The notes under the pieces were generated by a model. That model was not told where the DNA came from, ran no database searches, and saw only the letters and a program-made list of their open reading frames with translations. Both the position numbers and the translations under genes were made by a program. A DNA stretch of 64,000 nucleotides from Megamerina dolium (lineage: Eukaryota; Arthropoda; Insecta; Diptera; Megamerinidae), in assembly GCA_963854835.1 (NCBI GenBank), contig OY978526.1, positions 11,239,277-11,303,276 of the forward strand. Reading direction: 5' to 3'. Shown one piece after another: positions 23,544 to 36,193 of the stretch; within the stretch, counting starts at the first letter, position 1, and every line of letters begins with the position of its first letter.

Positions 23544-25742
23544 TCATATTGGCAAAAGAGAAACCAGCACTGTACAAACTATAAAGAAACAAAAACAACA
23601 ACAACAAAAAGTTGCAATAATTAAAAGATATTCTCAACCGGCAACTCGATTGAACTCAACTGATCATAGATACGGTGAATATACCAAATGTTGTGTTACA
23701 TAACGGTTCCAACATAATACCAATCAGATTTGCAGAAAATATAATACCCAAACGACCAAGTGTTAAACAAATACTAACAGCTTTGCCACTAAAATATCAA
23801 TATAAACAATTATTAGTAATTCTAATTTTCCATTCAACAGTAAGTTGCAAGCACTCACCGCAAATGTGTGGGCACTAAATCGACCACAGCACCGAGCATC
23901 ACAGATATCGCCAAACCCGGCATTAGAATATAGAGGCAAAAAAGTATGGAAAGCACAGTGGAATTGCTAATAAAATGCAATAGAATACCACTGATTGAAG
24001 AAATACCCATTGTCATGAGTATTACCTTCTTACGACCCAATGGATTCAATAATAAACCTTGTATAATGAAACCCAACAGAAAGGCAACACCGACAATTAT
24101 ATTATCAATAAATGTTTTTGTCGAAATGGAAGGATCACATGACTGAAATATTAATAATAAATGATAATTTTTTATTTAGATAATTGTATTGCCAACTACA
24201 TACTTCTATACTCATCATATCATCTGTCACTGTCGCAGTGACATTTGATGTCATCATTTGACGCTCAAATGATGCATCCAATATCTGACAAACAGTTGTG
24301 GAATTTATTGAATTGATCTGATTTCCTGATGAACGATTCACAATTTCCGGATACCAAATTTGCATACCAGAATAACTGTAACCAAATGTGGATTTATTTA
24401 TTACGTTACTTTCTAATACAATTGAACTTACCTGAAAAACATTCCTAATATTGATAAAACACTTATAATATAATGTATGCCATGTGGTTTATAAAATAAT
24501 GGTACAGTCGCCTTCCATATGTTTAACAGAATGCTACAAACTCCTTTACTTGCAAGTATATCTGTATCGCCCAGCTGTTCTGGCTTCAGCCTAATATCAG
24601 TAACATGAAAAAGATTTCGTAACGGACAACCGGTATTAAATTTACAAATCCATTCGACTGCTTCAATAGCACGTTCAGTATTTTTTTGTGCCAACAATAA
24701 TTTTGGACTTTCTGGATATTGATATAACATTATGGCTGCCAATATACCGGGTAACAGATTCAGTAGTATAATTAAACGCCATGACCGAAATATGAAACTT
24801 CCAAATATAGTAATGGACCAATTCGTAGAGAGCACTAACCAAGCAGTGGCTGCAAAGAAAAATAATGAAGTAGTGAATATAAATGTAGTATTGCTGCGAT
24901 AATACGAGGAGATGGATGAATGAGTGGCTGAATCGACCAAATAAATGTGTACTTCAGTCTTCGGTGCGATTTTTCATCTGTTGGCAAGCTTATGTAAAAA
25001 GTCAGATCATAAGAGTGAGTATTCGGCCAGCAAACATTGCCAAATACTCCTTATTTGTATATTTGCTGATATCAACACTTGCAACATGACAGCTGTTTGT
25101 CGCACAAGATTTTATTAGTAAAGCAGCAGCAGATAACCTTGCGCGAAAATGACTGGTTTAACTTCTTGTCACGACTCTGCTACACGTTTATCGAATTGTC
25201 GCATTCATTCGCTATGCGATAGAATATATGAGTAAAGCTTGCTATTTGAAATATAGCAACAGAAAAAGGAAAACTCGTTTCATTTCAACAAATAATGCCA
25301 CAAATATTTTCAAAGAGACACACAGAGTTTACAAAGAGAGAGAGGAGCATTAATGAATTGTATGCATATTTTTACCCGGCACATAAATTGCTGCAATGCT
25401 AACAAACATTGTTGAATAATTAATAACGACAGCACGATGTTTTGTTGTATTGAATTCACTAAGATAAGCATATATGGCAGCTGAAACACCACCCAAGCTG
25501 AAACAAATAAATAAAAAAAAAAATAAAAATTAATTACATCAATGATTCCCATCACCATCATCAACACTTACCTGATACCCATGAAGAGATTGACAACATT
25601 AAAAACCCAAATATTTGTAACAAACATTGAAATAAATTGTAAAATATCCGCCATCACTATGCCATAGAATAGAACTGCTCGTCGTCCAATGGCATCACTT
25701 GCATAACCCCAAAAATAGGTGGACAAAAATATGCCTATACAA

Positions 25743-25789
<47 letters not shown>

Positions 25790-26182
25790 GTCAATTGAAT
25801 ATTAACAACAATAACCTGTTACACATGCTGCCATCATAATGCCTTTCTCCACTTGATTCATAGCAAATTCACATTGTGCTGCAATTGCTATTATACCAAC
25901 TGATGTTTGAACAGACAAAGAGTTCAATGTCAATAGACCAGTGATTAACAATAAGATCCATTGTGTTTTACCAAAACCTTCAAGTGATAAATAATATTGC
26001 AATTTATTAAAATTTCTCCACTATTATAATATGTATTATAATTTCTAGTATATATATTGTATTTACTCACCTATTTTCTCCAATGCAAATTCATATTCAT
26101 ATTCATTACTAAAGCCTTCCTCTAAAATGCCTCCTCTTCGACTATTTGATTTTGTTTGTTTATCACTATCAGAGAACTGCAT
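23544..26182 (-). CDS. SV2-like major facilitator transporter, paralogue A
   Basis: Nine exons join in frame on the minus strand: 26182-26071, 25977-25816, 25734-25572, 25497-25376, 24849-24432, 24375-24204, 24142-23859, 23788-23661 and 23578-23544, giving 531 residues. It is a major facilitator superfamily protein of the synaptic vesicle glycoprotein 2 / SVOP-like group, with about twelve hydrophobic segments. After a 37-residue cytoplasmic N-terminus comes GFGKTQW, the loop 2-3 motif GYASDAIGRR (residues 101-110), YPESPK (about 231-236) after segment 6, and NPLGRKK in loop 8-9. The lumenal loop between segments 7 and 8 has Cys residues (VCQILDAS, SCDPS) and potential N-glycosylation sites (NRS, NST, NVT). 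The substrate is unknown; homologues in flies are mostly uncharacterised. The last intron uses a weak donor (A|GTTGAG at 23661/23660), chosen because it gives the same tiny 35-base last exon, ending LLPI, as the sister genes. Relative to B and C one intron in the central loop is absent. Intron 2 has an (ATT)n microsatellite at 25745-25789. Confidence 0.88.
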
Positions 26183-28020
26183 TTTTTATTTTTTTTTTTT
26201 TTTTGTTACTAATTATAACTATTACTCTATATAGTTATTATTTATAATAATTTAAGCGCCAATTATACATACGCTCTGTTACCCACAAAAGTCACTATTA
26301 TAATAAAATGATTGTAACCTTTTCATACTCATATTTATGCATTTCATATTCAATACAAACTGCATCTATTCAAATTCGAATAGTTTAAAAGTTTTTTCAT
26401 TATTTCACTGTTGTGTGTGTATTTACGTATATGCTTACACGTGTACTGACTTTACGTAGTTAACAATGTTAAGTAAGCACTTGTGTATAAGTTACTAATA
26501 GTCCGGTTTACAAACAAACAAACCGATTTCAATGATTATATGTTGCTCATACATAGTGTGTTCTATGTAGAATAGGGTGGATGAAATTGTTTGAAGCAAA
26601 TTTTTGAATATTTTAAGCATTTCTCCAGAGAAAGCAAAAACAAATCACAGCCATTATAGAATTATCACTTTTATATACATAGACCCCCGAAGAGGAGGGG
26701 GGGAGGGAGTGGTGGGTGTTGGGAAAGTATAGAAAGTAAGCATGTATGAAGAAAATATTGTCGAAGAAAATCAAGGAGTCAATCATAATTTTCATCGCTT
26801 TAAGGGCTGTTGCTGCGTGACTATGGAGTCATTTGTTGAGTTTCAGGTTTATTATGCCCTTTTTATAGGGGGACCCCATGTCGGGTATAGATAGGGGATA
26901 AGCATGTGTAGACAAAATGTTGTGGGAAAAACAAAATTAATGGAGGTCGATCATACATTATAACACTCTTGGGGCGATTTCTGGACAGCAATGAGATTAT
27001 TAGCAGATTTGCATGTCTTTTTGAATTACTGTTGTATGGGCTGTTGTTATTAGGGATGAAAAGTTGATAGAAGCAACTCTAAGGGTGATTCCTGTGTACC
27101 TATGTCGATGGAAAATTTGAACATTGGTTTAAAGACATGCGGCTTTTTCGTTTAATTAGGCTATACTATGCTGCATTTGTTGCCAAAAACTTTTTTTTTT
27201 TTTGGTAAATATTAGAAATCTAAAATACATTTTTGCTTCCTTCGGAAAAATAATTAAACAGACACAAAATTTGTATTTTTCTGTGAGACTGAAAGTTTCT
27301 AAATTTTTAGCCACCTTAATGTATATTCTTGGTAAATAGATAGATCTGAGCACACAGAGTTGTACTGCAAATCGTTTAAATATGTAAAATGAAGAGTTAG
27401 CTGATAGAATTGTACGTGAATTTATACTAATAATCATGCTCCTGAGCTCAAAATATAGAGAATAACATGCTGTAGATGAGAAACTTCGCTAATTGTAAAT
27501 GTGAAAAAAGACTTTTCCAACTTTGTAGTACTCATTGTCTAAATTTGTCATTATCTCTAAAAGAAGATAAACGTATGATTTTCGGAAATTTATATATGTA
27601 TATCTAATTTACAAAAAGAAAAAATGAAATCTGAACAAAAACTACACTTATACAACACTGCATACAACACTGCAACAACACTAACGCCTCCATTGAAATC
27701 ACATGCAATTCTACATTTCTCTTGCACAATCTTTTGAAATATTGTACATATACATTATACCTATTTATATTGGGCATAAATCATATATTGTATATTTATA
27801 AACAATTTAATTTAAATTGTAAATTTATTCAATTGAATTTACTTATAAAATAATTATATATGTATATATATCATATATATATATATTAGTTAGAACGTAA
27901 ATAAAAAAACATATTTAAATAATCACAACAAAGTATTAAGTAAAAAATGTACATTCATCAGTTATATATGAATTCAATTACAATATAAAAACACACACAT
28001 TTTCATCTATTCAATGCCCT
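26183..28020. other. Spacer between transporter paralogues A and B
   Basis: No coding exon was found. The G-rich part around 26680-27110 contains a decayed tandem repeat (listed separately). The rest is AT-rich with TATA-type dinucleotide runs near 27860. Confidence 0.5.
26560..27115. repeat. Decayed tandem repeat, about three units
   Basis: Related blocks recur: one around AAGCATGT (26739 and 26900), and one around an AAGGGC/GGGGCG/AAGGGT word followed by a T-rich stretch and ending in ATG (about 26800, 26970 and 27080). Spacing is irregular, about 110-170 bp. The block is richer in G than its surroundings. Origin unknown. Confidence 0.4.
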
Positions 28021-28065
28021 TTTTTATTTTCTTGAGAATTTTCAGCTCACCACATCTTCGTTGAA

Positions 28066-31000
28066 TTAAATTGGTAAAATAAATATCAATGCTGCACAAA
28101 CTGTTAAATAGAAATTGTTTTCATAATTAATTATATACACACAGCTTACTGTATAACTTACCAAAGGCAGAAGCAGAAAATAAACCAAATGTTATATTAC
28201 AATATGATTCTAATAGAATACCAATAATATTGCTACCGATTACACCACCCGATCGTCCCAGCATTAAACAAATACAAACTGCTTTACCCCTGTAAAATAT
28301 TAAATGTTTAAATGTTAATGAAATAAAATGAATAAACAATATTAATAATAGCTACAACTAACCTCAAATGTGTTGGCACCAAATCAACTAGAGCACCACT
28401 TAGTACGGATATACACAAACCGGGTAAAATTAAGAACAAACAAAATAATGCTACCATTGCAATGGGATTCAAAATCCAATATAAAGCAATGCTGCATATA
28501 CCAGATAGACAAAGTGCTCCAATCATTAGTTGTTTACGTCCAATCGGATTAATTATAATACCCAATATAATATAACCAACTATGTAGAAGAGACCAAATG
28601 TTATCGAATCGATAAAACTCTTTGAAGATATCGTATCAACACAAAGCTCATTTTGTTGTTCCTGTATAATAAGAAGGAGAAATAGAAGAATGGTTAAATT
28701 CGAACATTTTATTACATATAAATTGAATAATTTTTATTGTTTTATTTAAATTTAATAAATTGAATAACGTACACTTATATTGGCTTTCCTCTTCATCGAT
28801 GCATCAATAACTTGACAAACCGTTAATGCATTCTCATTCGCTTCGGCGCTAACACGATTTTGTATTTCCGGATACCAAAGACCCATTCCAGTCGAACTAA
28901 GAAATAGACAATCTTCAATATTTTGTAAAAAGCAAATAAATAGTTTAAAATAAAGACATATTGATAAGGTAATATCACTGCGGCAATAACTATAATACCG
29001 CCAAAGCGACATGTACTGTTTTTTTTTTTGTTGTTTTTGCTAATTTTTGCATTCAATACAATCAATAATTGAAATAAATGAAATTATACAAACAGCTAAT
29101 CTATCACCTTGTTGAATATGCCTTGATTGTATATGTTATACATACGACATAAAGAAACCAAAAACTGTAATGCAGCTTATAATAAAATTTCCTACATGTG
29201 GTCGTTTAAATAATGGTTTTGTTGATTGCCACATTTTCTTCAAAATTGCAACACTAGATGAGAGTTATTATTAAATATCAATAAAAAAATGAAAACCAGG
29301 TATGTCACATTATTACGTTGATAGACTAGTGGTAGTGTTGAGTATATTCTCTTGATCCATTACTTTCGGAGGCATTTTCAATTTAAATATTTTCAAATCA
29401 CTCAAATCACGTCCTGTATTACGACGACATATCCAATTGATAGCTTCGTATGCTTTTTCCTCCATCTGTAAGGACATGTAAAGTTTTGGACTCTCTGGTA
29501 AAAATAGAGACATCACTAGAGCTGCCGCAAAGCCAGGCAATAAATTCGTTATGAATAATAGACGCCAAGGACGAAAACTAAATGTATCACTTATGGGTAA
29601 TGACCAATCCATCATGAGCATCAACCAAGCAACAGCTTTTTAACATGCAATTGCAAATTGAATTTATTATTAATTCAAATTATTTTAAAATACATATTAA
29701 TTCTACTAACCTGGAAAATAAGTCATTGCAATGGCAACAAACATGCCTGCATAATTAGTCACTACAGGACGATGACGTTCAATATAGAATTCACCTAAAT
29801 AGGCATATGTTGTGGATGAAGGACCAGCAATGCTGTGGTGAAATTAAAACGATTATATTTTACATACATGTAAAAAATTAGAATAACTCACAAAATACCA
29901 ACAAGAAAGCGTACAAATACGAAAATCCAAAAATTTGGTACAAACATCGAGATCAACGAAAAGAAATTACCACCAAATGTGGATAAAACTAAAACACGTT
30001 GTCGGCCAATTGTATCACTTAAATAGCCCCAAAAATATGACGAGCAAAGAATACCTGAAAATAAATAAAATTATGAATATTTTTCATACAGAATGCAAAA
30101 TTTAATTAAGCCATAAATTATACATATGCCGACGTAGATAATCGTAGACTCGTGCATGCATATGTTCTATATGGTTAATATTAATTGCGATTAGAAAAAA
30201 TTCATTTCATTGAATAAATCAAAAAGTAATTAACTAACTCAAAATAAGGCAACAATTTGAAGCATTTAATATAAACAAAAAAATATGTATAAATATACAT
30301 ATTGTTCAGCTCTGTATTTCTATGTTATATATGTACGAGTACATACTAAAAATATGATTTATTTTCGATTCGTAATAATTGTAGGTAGAACGGCTTTTTT
30401 TATTGTTATTGTTATTTTGCACTGATAATTACAAATTGTGAGAATGAATATTAACAATATCAATACTTTCTAATTAAAAATAAAATCATTTGCCTATGTT
30501 CGGTTGATTACGAATATGAGGACATGCAAATTATCTGAATATTACCGCTTTTCATTAAACAAATTTATAGGCAAATTTTATAAAGCTCGACGAGTCAGAA
30601 CGAATAGCATTTTTGTGCATTTAACCAACTTCATATTATATAAATTCGTTCAGTTACATTTTTGTTAAATTGTATCGGTGAAAACAGTTATAATGTTCCA
30701 ATATGGCGTTCCAGAATATGTAGACCCGGAATTATAGTGAAAGTTAAAATCATTTTAATTTTAGTATTGCTTAATTTGACACTTCTTCATATAAACATCT
30801 GTCATAAACATGATTTGTAATTTATGAATTTCCTCATTTTGACTATAACTACGAGTGTACATACTTTGAAGTTCATTCGATACTGTTTTCGCTTTTTCGT
30901 TGTTTAGCGACAAAAATTGAATAATTGTGGAACTATTTATTTTACTTATATTTATTTATTTTACTAAGTACTACGGTATTGATAATTGCATCATTTATAA

Positions 31001-33125
31001 ATTTCGCGTTGATAAAAATATTTTTCTTTATTATCTAAAATTCGAAAGGTTAACGCTACAACTTTCTGCTCTAGATGACAGCACGTGACACTGGCGAAAA
31101 GAATCACGGAGTTTTATATAATGCGAACATTAAATTCTTAAGTCAAAAACAAACAAAAAATCGTATGCTCCTCATTAAAAAATTAATTCATAAAAAATAT
31201 AGAGCAACAAACAATGTTGACAACAGCTTGGACAGAGCTGAGAAATGCATTGCAGCAAAAATGCTTATTGTGAAATAGAGCATAATTTCCAACATTGACA
31301 GCACACAATGGTGTAGTCAGTTTTTCTTGTCAAACTAATGAAATTGTTGTTGTGATATTAAAAATGAACAAATAAAATGGAACAACTTGGACAGAGCCGA
31401 AAAAATGCATTGCAGCAAAAATGTATATTCTGAAATAGATCATAATTTGAATTATTGATTATAGGTGTGCTCGCTTACACACAACTTTCAATAAATTTTA
31501 ACAATTGTCGAAAATAAAATCTTCGCGTACTCGATTTTTGTGACAGTGAATCCAAAAATGATCGCATAAAAATGCAAGAGAGCTATTAGATTGTGTTAGT
31601 TAAGTTTTTTCGATCATTTTCTGTCATCTATACATTGTCCATTGCAAACTGTGAATGTCAACTGTGAACGTTGTAAAATTTATTTCATTTTCTCCCTGTG
31701 ACAGCAAGTAAGAAAGTAAGCGAACAGAATTAATGCAATAGCGGCTAAAAACAATTTATATTTCTGAGGAAATAAATTAATTTTCTTTTCTTTCTAATAA
31801 TAAATAATTTTATAGGTAATTTTTAATAGGTAACAAAAAATCATTACTGATTTCAATACGACAAACAATCAGTAAAATTTTATAATTTAAAATATGGTAA
31901 TTTTTTAAGAAAAACACAAAAAAAAACACAATAAATGCAGTTTGTTACGATCGCATCTTTCATCATCACGAAGAGTAAAGAGAATTTATTCATAAACGTC
32001 TATGAATTAATTTAATTACTGAATATACCGCAATTGTTTACTACATACATACATACATACATACAAATATAAATAGATACATAAGCTATTAAATATGAGC
32101 AATCAATTATTCAATAGACACTGTTTCAAACTTTTTTGGTTTCATTTGGTAAATGTAATCATCCCAATTATTATCCCTTTTATTTAGTATGAGGTATCTC
32201 ATTTTGCAAAAATTTGGACAGCTTTTTGAAGCTATGTGAATAATTTCCAATTTAGAAAAGAATTAATTGCTAGCGATGTTCTTTGTCAACTCTTTGAGAT
32301 TGTTTAAATAATTCCAATATCACAATTCACATTCACATAATAAAACGAATCTGAGAGGGTATTCATTTCAAGATATACGTAAACAATTGAATTTATGAGT
32401 AGATATAATTTATTGTCAATACTTTCATAACAAACTCGCCACTTAAATAACTCATATAAATTAAATATTACTTATGAGCTGATAAATAGCAATCTCGAAG
32501 ATTATGAATGCATGTAATTTCCACCCCTCTAGTAGGTGTATATACACAGTAAAATACGTCTATATTTTTATATTGACGTATAATTACGATAAAAAAAATG
32601 AAGAAATGTGGATAATATATACTTGTAATATATGTATATGCAAATTTTGTTCATTAATGCAGCTACATTTCTTTCAACTACGATAAATGCGAAACAGCTC
32701 ACCTATAAAACTTGAACCACTCATGATAGCCTTATCCGTCGAGCTGGTAGCAAAATCACATTGCGATGCAATATTAATAATGCTCATACCCATTGTCTCG
32801 TTAATAACCATCATTAGCATTAGACCAGACATTAGTAGAATAATCCATTGTGTTTTACCAAAGCCTTTAAGAATGAATAGCACTCAAACACTTCAATTCG
32901 CAGAGACTCTCTCTTACAAGCATAGTTACCAATTAATTGAAGAATCTCCTCATAATCATACTGTACTGTAGTAGGATCTTCTTCTTCTTCTGGTGACTGT
33001 TGCTTTAGTGAAGGATGTTCAAATGGTATTGTTCCTGTTATCGTTGGTATTGTTACACTTTTATTATCACTCTTGCTCTCATTTAATTCAACATTATGGA
33101 AATCATTTTCATGCTGTTGTGCCAT
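28066..33125 (-). CDS. SV2-like major facilitator transporter, paralogue B
   Basis: Ten exons join in frame: 33125-32930, 32864-32703, 30054-29892, 29832-29711, 29635-29317, 29253-29146, 28896-28773, 28661-28363, 28289-28162 and 28100-28066, giving 551 residues. Same family as A: N-terminal acidic cytoplasmic region (residues 1-65, with SPEEEEDPTT), GFGKTQW, loop 2-3 motif GYLSDTIGRQ, LPESPK, lumenal loop with VCQVIDAS and LCVDT cysteines, and loop 8-9 motif NPIGRKQ, ending in FILPI. Exon sizes 162, 163, 122, 128 and 35 are identical to A, and phases match. Intron 2 is much longer than in the sisters (about 2.65 kb, 30055-32702) and holds the 31221/31381 duplication. AATAAA on the minus strand lies at 28028-28023, about 40 bases after the stop. 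Probably a membrane transporter of small organic solutes, substrate unknown. Confidence 0.88.
31221..31460. repeat. Two-copy duplication in intron 2 of paralogue B
   Basis: A segment of about 75 bases with TTGGACAGAG and TGCATTGCAGCAAAAATG occurs at about 31221-31295 and again at about 31381-31455, a spacing near 160. No function is apparent; an open frame crossing the first copy (31075-31278) is not supported by homology or splice sites. Confidence 0.6.
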
Positions 33126-33918
33126 TTTGCAAATAAATTTCTTATTGTCTTTTTATTAAATACTTAATGAAAATTCCCCTTTTAATAAATATTTAAATAT
33201 TGCTAGTTTTGCAACAGGCACGTGCTGTTGCTGAAATGAAACTGAGCGCTATGGAGCTGGTATTGTAAATGGTTAACTAGTACTAGTACCTACATAATAA
33301 AAAAAATATATTTGCCAATTGTAGCACTCACATTTACATCATATTTATATGTACTTGTATACTGATTGTTTATAACTTGTAGATATGTATAGTGTATAGT
33401 GGTTTGTATATGTTTTTGAATGGGAATATATAAAGATAGTAGCAACAAATCATCTTACTTCATATAAAATTTATCAATTTATATTGTTTCTGTGTGTACA
33501 ACGTACACAGAACTGACTATTCTGGACGATATATGTAGTAAAGATGCGTACGTTTAACGGATGTTTTGAACTACTTATATTGGCACAATAAAATAATTTA
33601 CAATTTGTTTAAAACTCAAATGGATGTAATAAAATGTCATAGATAAAAATATACACATAGAATTTTATATTGCTACATATGTAGATATATTGTAGATATT
33701 TATCTTTAATAAATATTTATGCAAATGATGAGCTACATAATTGAACGACATTTCATTTACGACTATGTAAATATATAAATAACATTTGCCTTTATAGACC
33801 TACGCCACGTATAAGTAATATATAACTAGACTTCCTTTGCAATTGTTTATTTTTATTATTCTTTTAAATATTGTTAAATATTTACAAATATTTATATCAA
33901 ATAATATAGGTAGTTAAT

Positions 33919-36004
33919 TCATAATGGTAAAAATAAGCCCAAAAAAGCACATACTACAATATAAAAGAGAAGATTAGTCATAAATATGATTTGCTCTATG
34001 AAATGCATCAACTTACAGAATGAAAATGAGGCGAAAAATATAAACAAACTAACACAATAAGAATCCAGAAAATTGCCCAGCACATGAGTACCCATAACAG
34101 CGCCCAAACGGCCAGATAATGAACAAAAACACATCGCCTTGCCTCTAAATAATAAATTTTGTGTACAAATGATTTCATATTAATTACGATGCCAATTAAC
34201 CTTATGTAGGCGGGTATAAAATCAACCATAGCACCGGAAAGTAGATTACTAACTACACCAGGAAATGCCAAAAATAATATAAATAATACAGCAATTTCAT
34301 TAGATCGATTAACCCATATTAGGCTAAGGCCACATAATCCAGATAAAATCAATGGCACAATGAAGACAATGCGTCGTGGTATGAAAATTAAAAGTAGTCC
34401 TAATATATTGTAAATGACTATAAAGCTAAATCCCAATATAATCGAGTCACGAAATGAGGCAAACGTGTCATTGCATACCTGAAAAATATTTTATTATTAT
34501 TTATTTATTTATTTCATTTGTAATTAAATATAAAAGATTCATAGTACTTACAAATTCATCCAATTCCACATCAGTTATTTGCGAGGCCTTCATAGTACGA
34601 CATACTGTAAATTTCTTCTTGGGAGCAGTGACCAAATCGAAACGATTACGCATATCTGTAAACCAAAGACCCATTCCGTTGGCCCTAAAATATGTAAAGA
34701 TTGACAAAAAGAGTAACAAATGTAATCGTCATTAATCAACTTGCGTAATAACTAAACCAAACATAACCACACAAATAAGCAAGAAATTCAATACAAATGG
34801 TTTGTGAAAGAGTGGAGCTGGGTCCTTCCAAATATGTTGGTACCAACTATTGGAAAAATGAAAAATAATTAATTAATTGAATATGAAAAAAAAAAAATAA
34901 AAAGCATTAAAACACACCGTATTCCTTCCTCATAGTCCTCGCGCATTTCCGATGTTTTTATTTTAAACACGTTGAAATCTTCTAACGATTTTCCTTTATT
35001 CTTTAAACACATCCAATTCAGGATGTCGAAAGCAAGACGTTCCTCATTAATAACCATTAAGAATTTTGGGCTTTCTGGTAAGAATAGCAGCAGTATTGTC
35101 GCTATAATTCCCGGTAATGTATAGAGAAACCCTAAAAATCGCCATGGACGGTATTCGAGTTGTTTTGATATGGTTAAATACCAATCATATTGTAAAATTT
35201 TATGAGCTAAACCTAACAAATAGGTAAATAGAGCAAAATTATTAACGGAAATTATTATTATCGAACTGAAAAAGGACCTCATTTGTTATTTTTACTTGGA
35301 CAGTATATCATTGAAATACCCATAAACATTGACATGTAATTGATGACAATCGGACGCTTTTTTGTTGTGCAAAATTCACCCAAATACATCAAAGTGATAG
35401 TTGTTGGGCCAGCAAGGCTATGCAAATAAACAAATATTATTTATTATCTAAACATTTATATAGCCACAAATGTATTGCACTTACAAGAATCCTACAAAAA
35501 ATCGTATTACTACAAACCACTCATAGGACGTCATAAACATTGATATAGTTGAGAATATAATGCACACACAAAGGCAATATAGCAAAATCTTACGGCGTCC
35601 AACTACATCAGATAGATAGCCACAGAAATAGGATGAAATAACTATACCTATGGAAATGGCATGTAAGTGATGAGCTCATCTAGGTACTACATACCAACCC
35701 ATTACCAATGAAAGCAGCTGATGTCACTTCTGCTCTCTCGCTACTATCAGTTTCTAGATCACAACGACTTGCCAGTGCAATAATTGCCATTCCCATCGTT
35801 TCGTTTGTCACCAACATAAGCGCCAAACCACAGGTGAATAACAGCATCCAATGTACTTTTCCAAAACCTACTCACACAAAATGTTTTTTAAGTATGCTTA
35901 TATAGTTCAATAAACTCAGATTGTTTACCAATTAGAGTCATAACATCATCATAATCTGTTTCATCTGATGAATTACGAGGAATATCGATAGCGGAATTAA
36001 CCAT
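33919..36004 (-). CDS. SV2-like major facilitator transporter, paralogue C
   Basis: Ten exons join in frame: 36004-35929, 35867-35706, 35647-35485, 35417-35296, 35212-34918, 34846-34745, 34684-34552, 34478-34201, 34144-34017 and 33953-33919, giving 497 residues. It shares the exon plan of A and B (identical sizes for exons of 162, 163, 122, 128 and 35 bases). Features in order: a short 25-residue N-terminus, GFGKVHW, loop 2-3 motif GYLSDVVGRR (residues about 89-98), LPESPK, lumenal loop Cys residues (VCRTMKAS, VCND) and a final LFLPL. The usual NPxGRK motif between segments 8 and 9 is replaced by IFIPRRIVF, so this half-motif is degenerate. Intron 6 appears to use a GC donor (AC|GCAAGT at 34745/34744), which alone keeps the frame and aligns with the sister proteins. 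A minus-strand AATAAA is at 33851-33846. Substrate unknown. Confidence 0.86.
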
Positions 36005-36193
36005 AATATAAAAATTATAATTTTGTAATCTAATTAAATTTCAAAACAAACGACATTTCTCGAATATGAGAGCTGTATATGAGAGTTGAATCAATATTGA
36101 AAACAAAAAATGATCCGTCATTTGTGAACACATAACATGTTTTATTCATTTTCATTTTCATTGAAACAAACAAAATAAAAAGAAATTTATCAT

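Noticed and set aside
25745..25789. (ATT)n array as a possible CRISPR-like or regulatory repeat
   Set aside because: It is a plain trinucleotide microsatellite inside intron 2 of transporter A.
31075..31278. 67-residue open frame inside the long intron of transporter B
   Set aside because: It crosses a local duplication, has no homology I recognise and no flanking splice sites.
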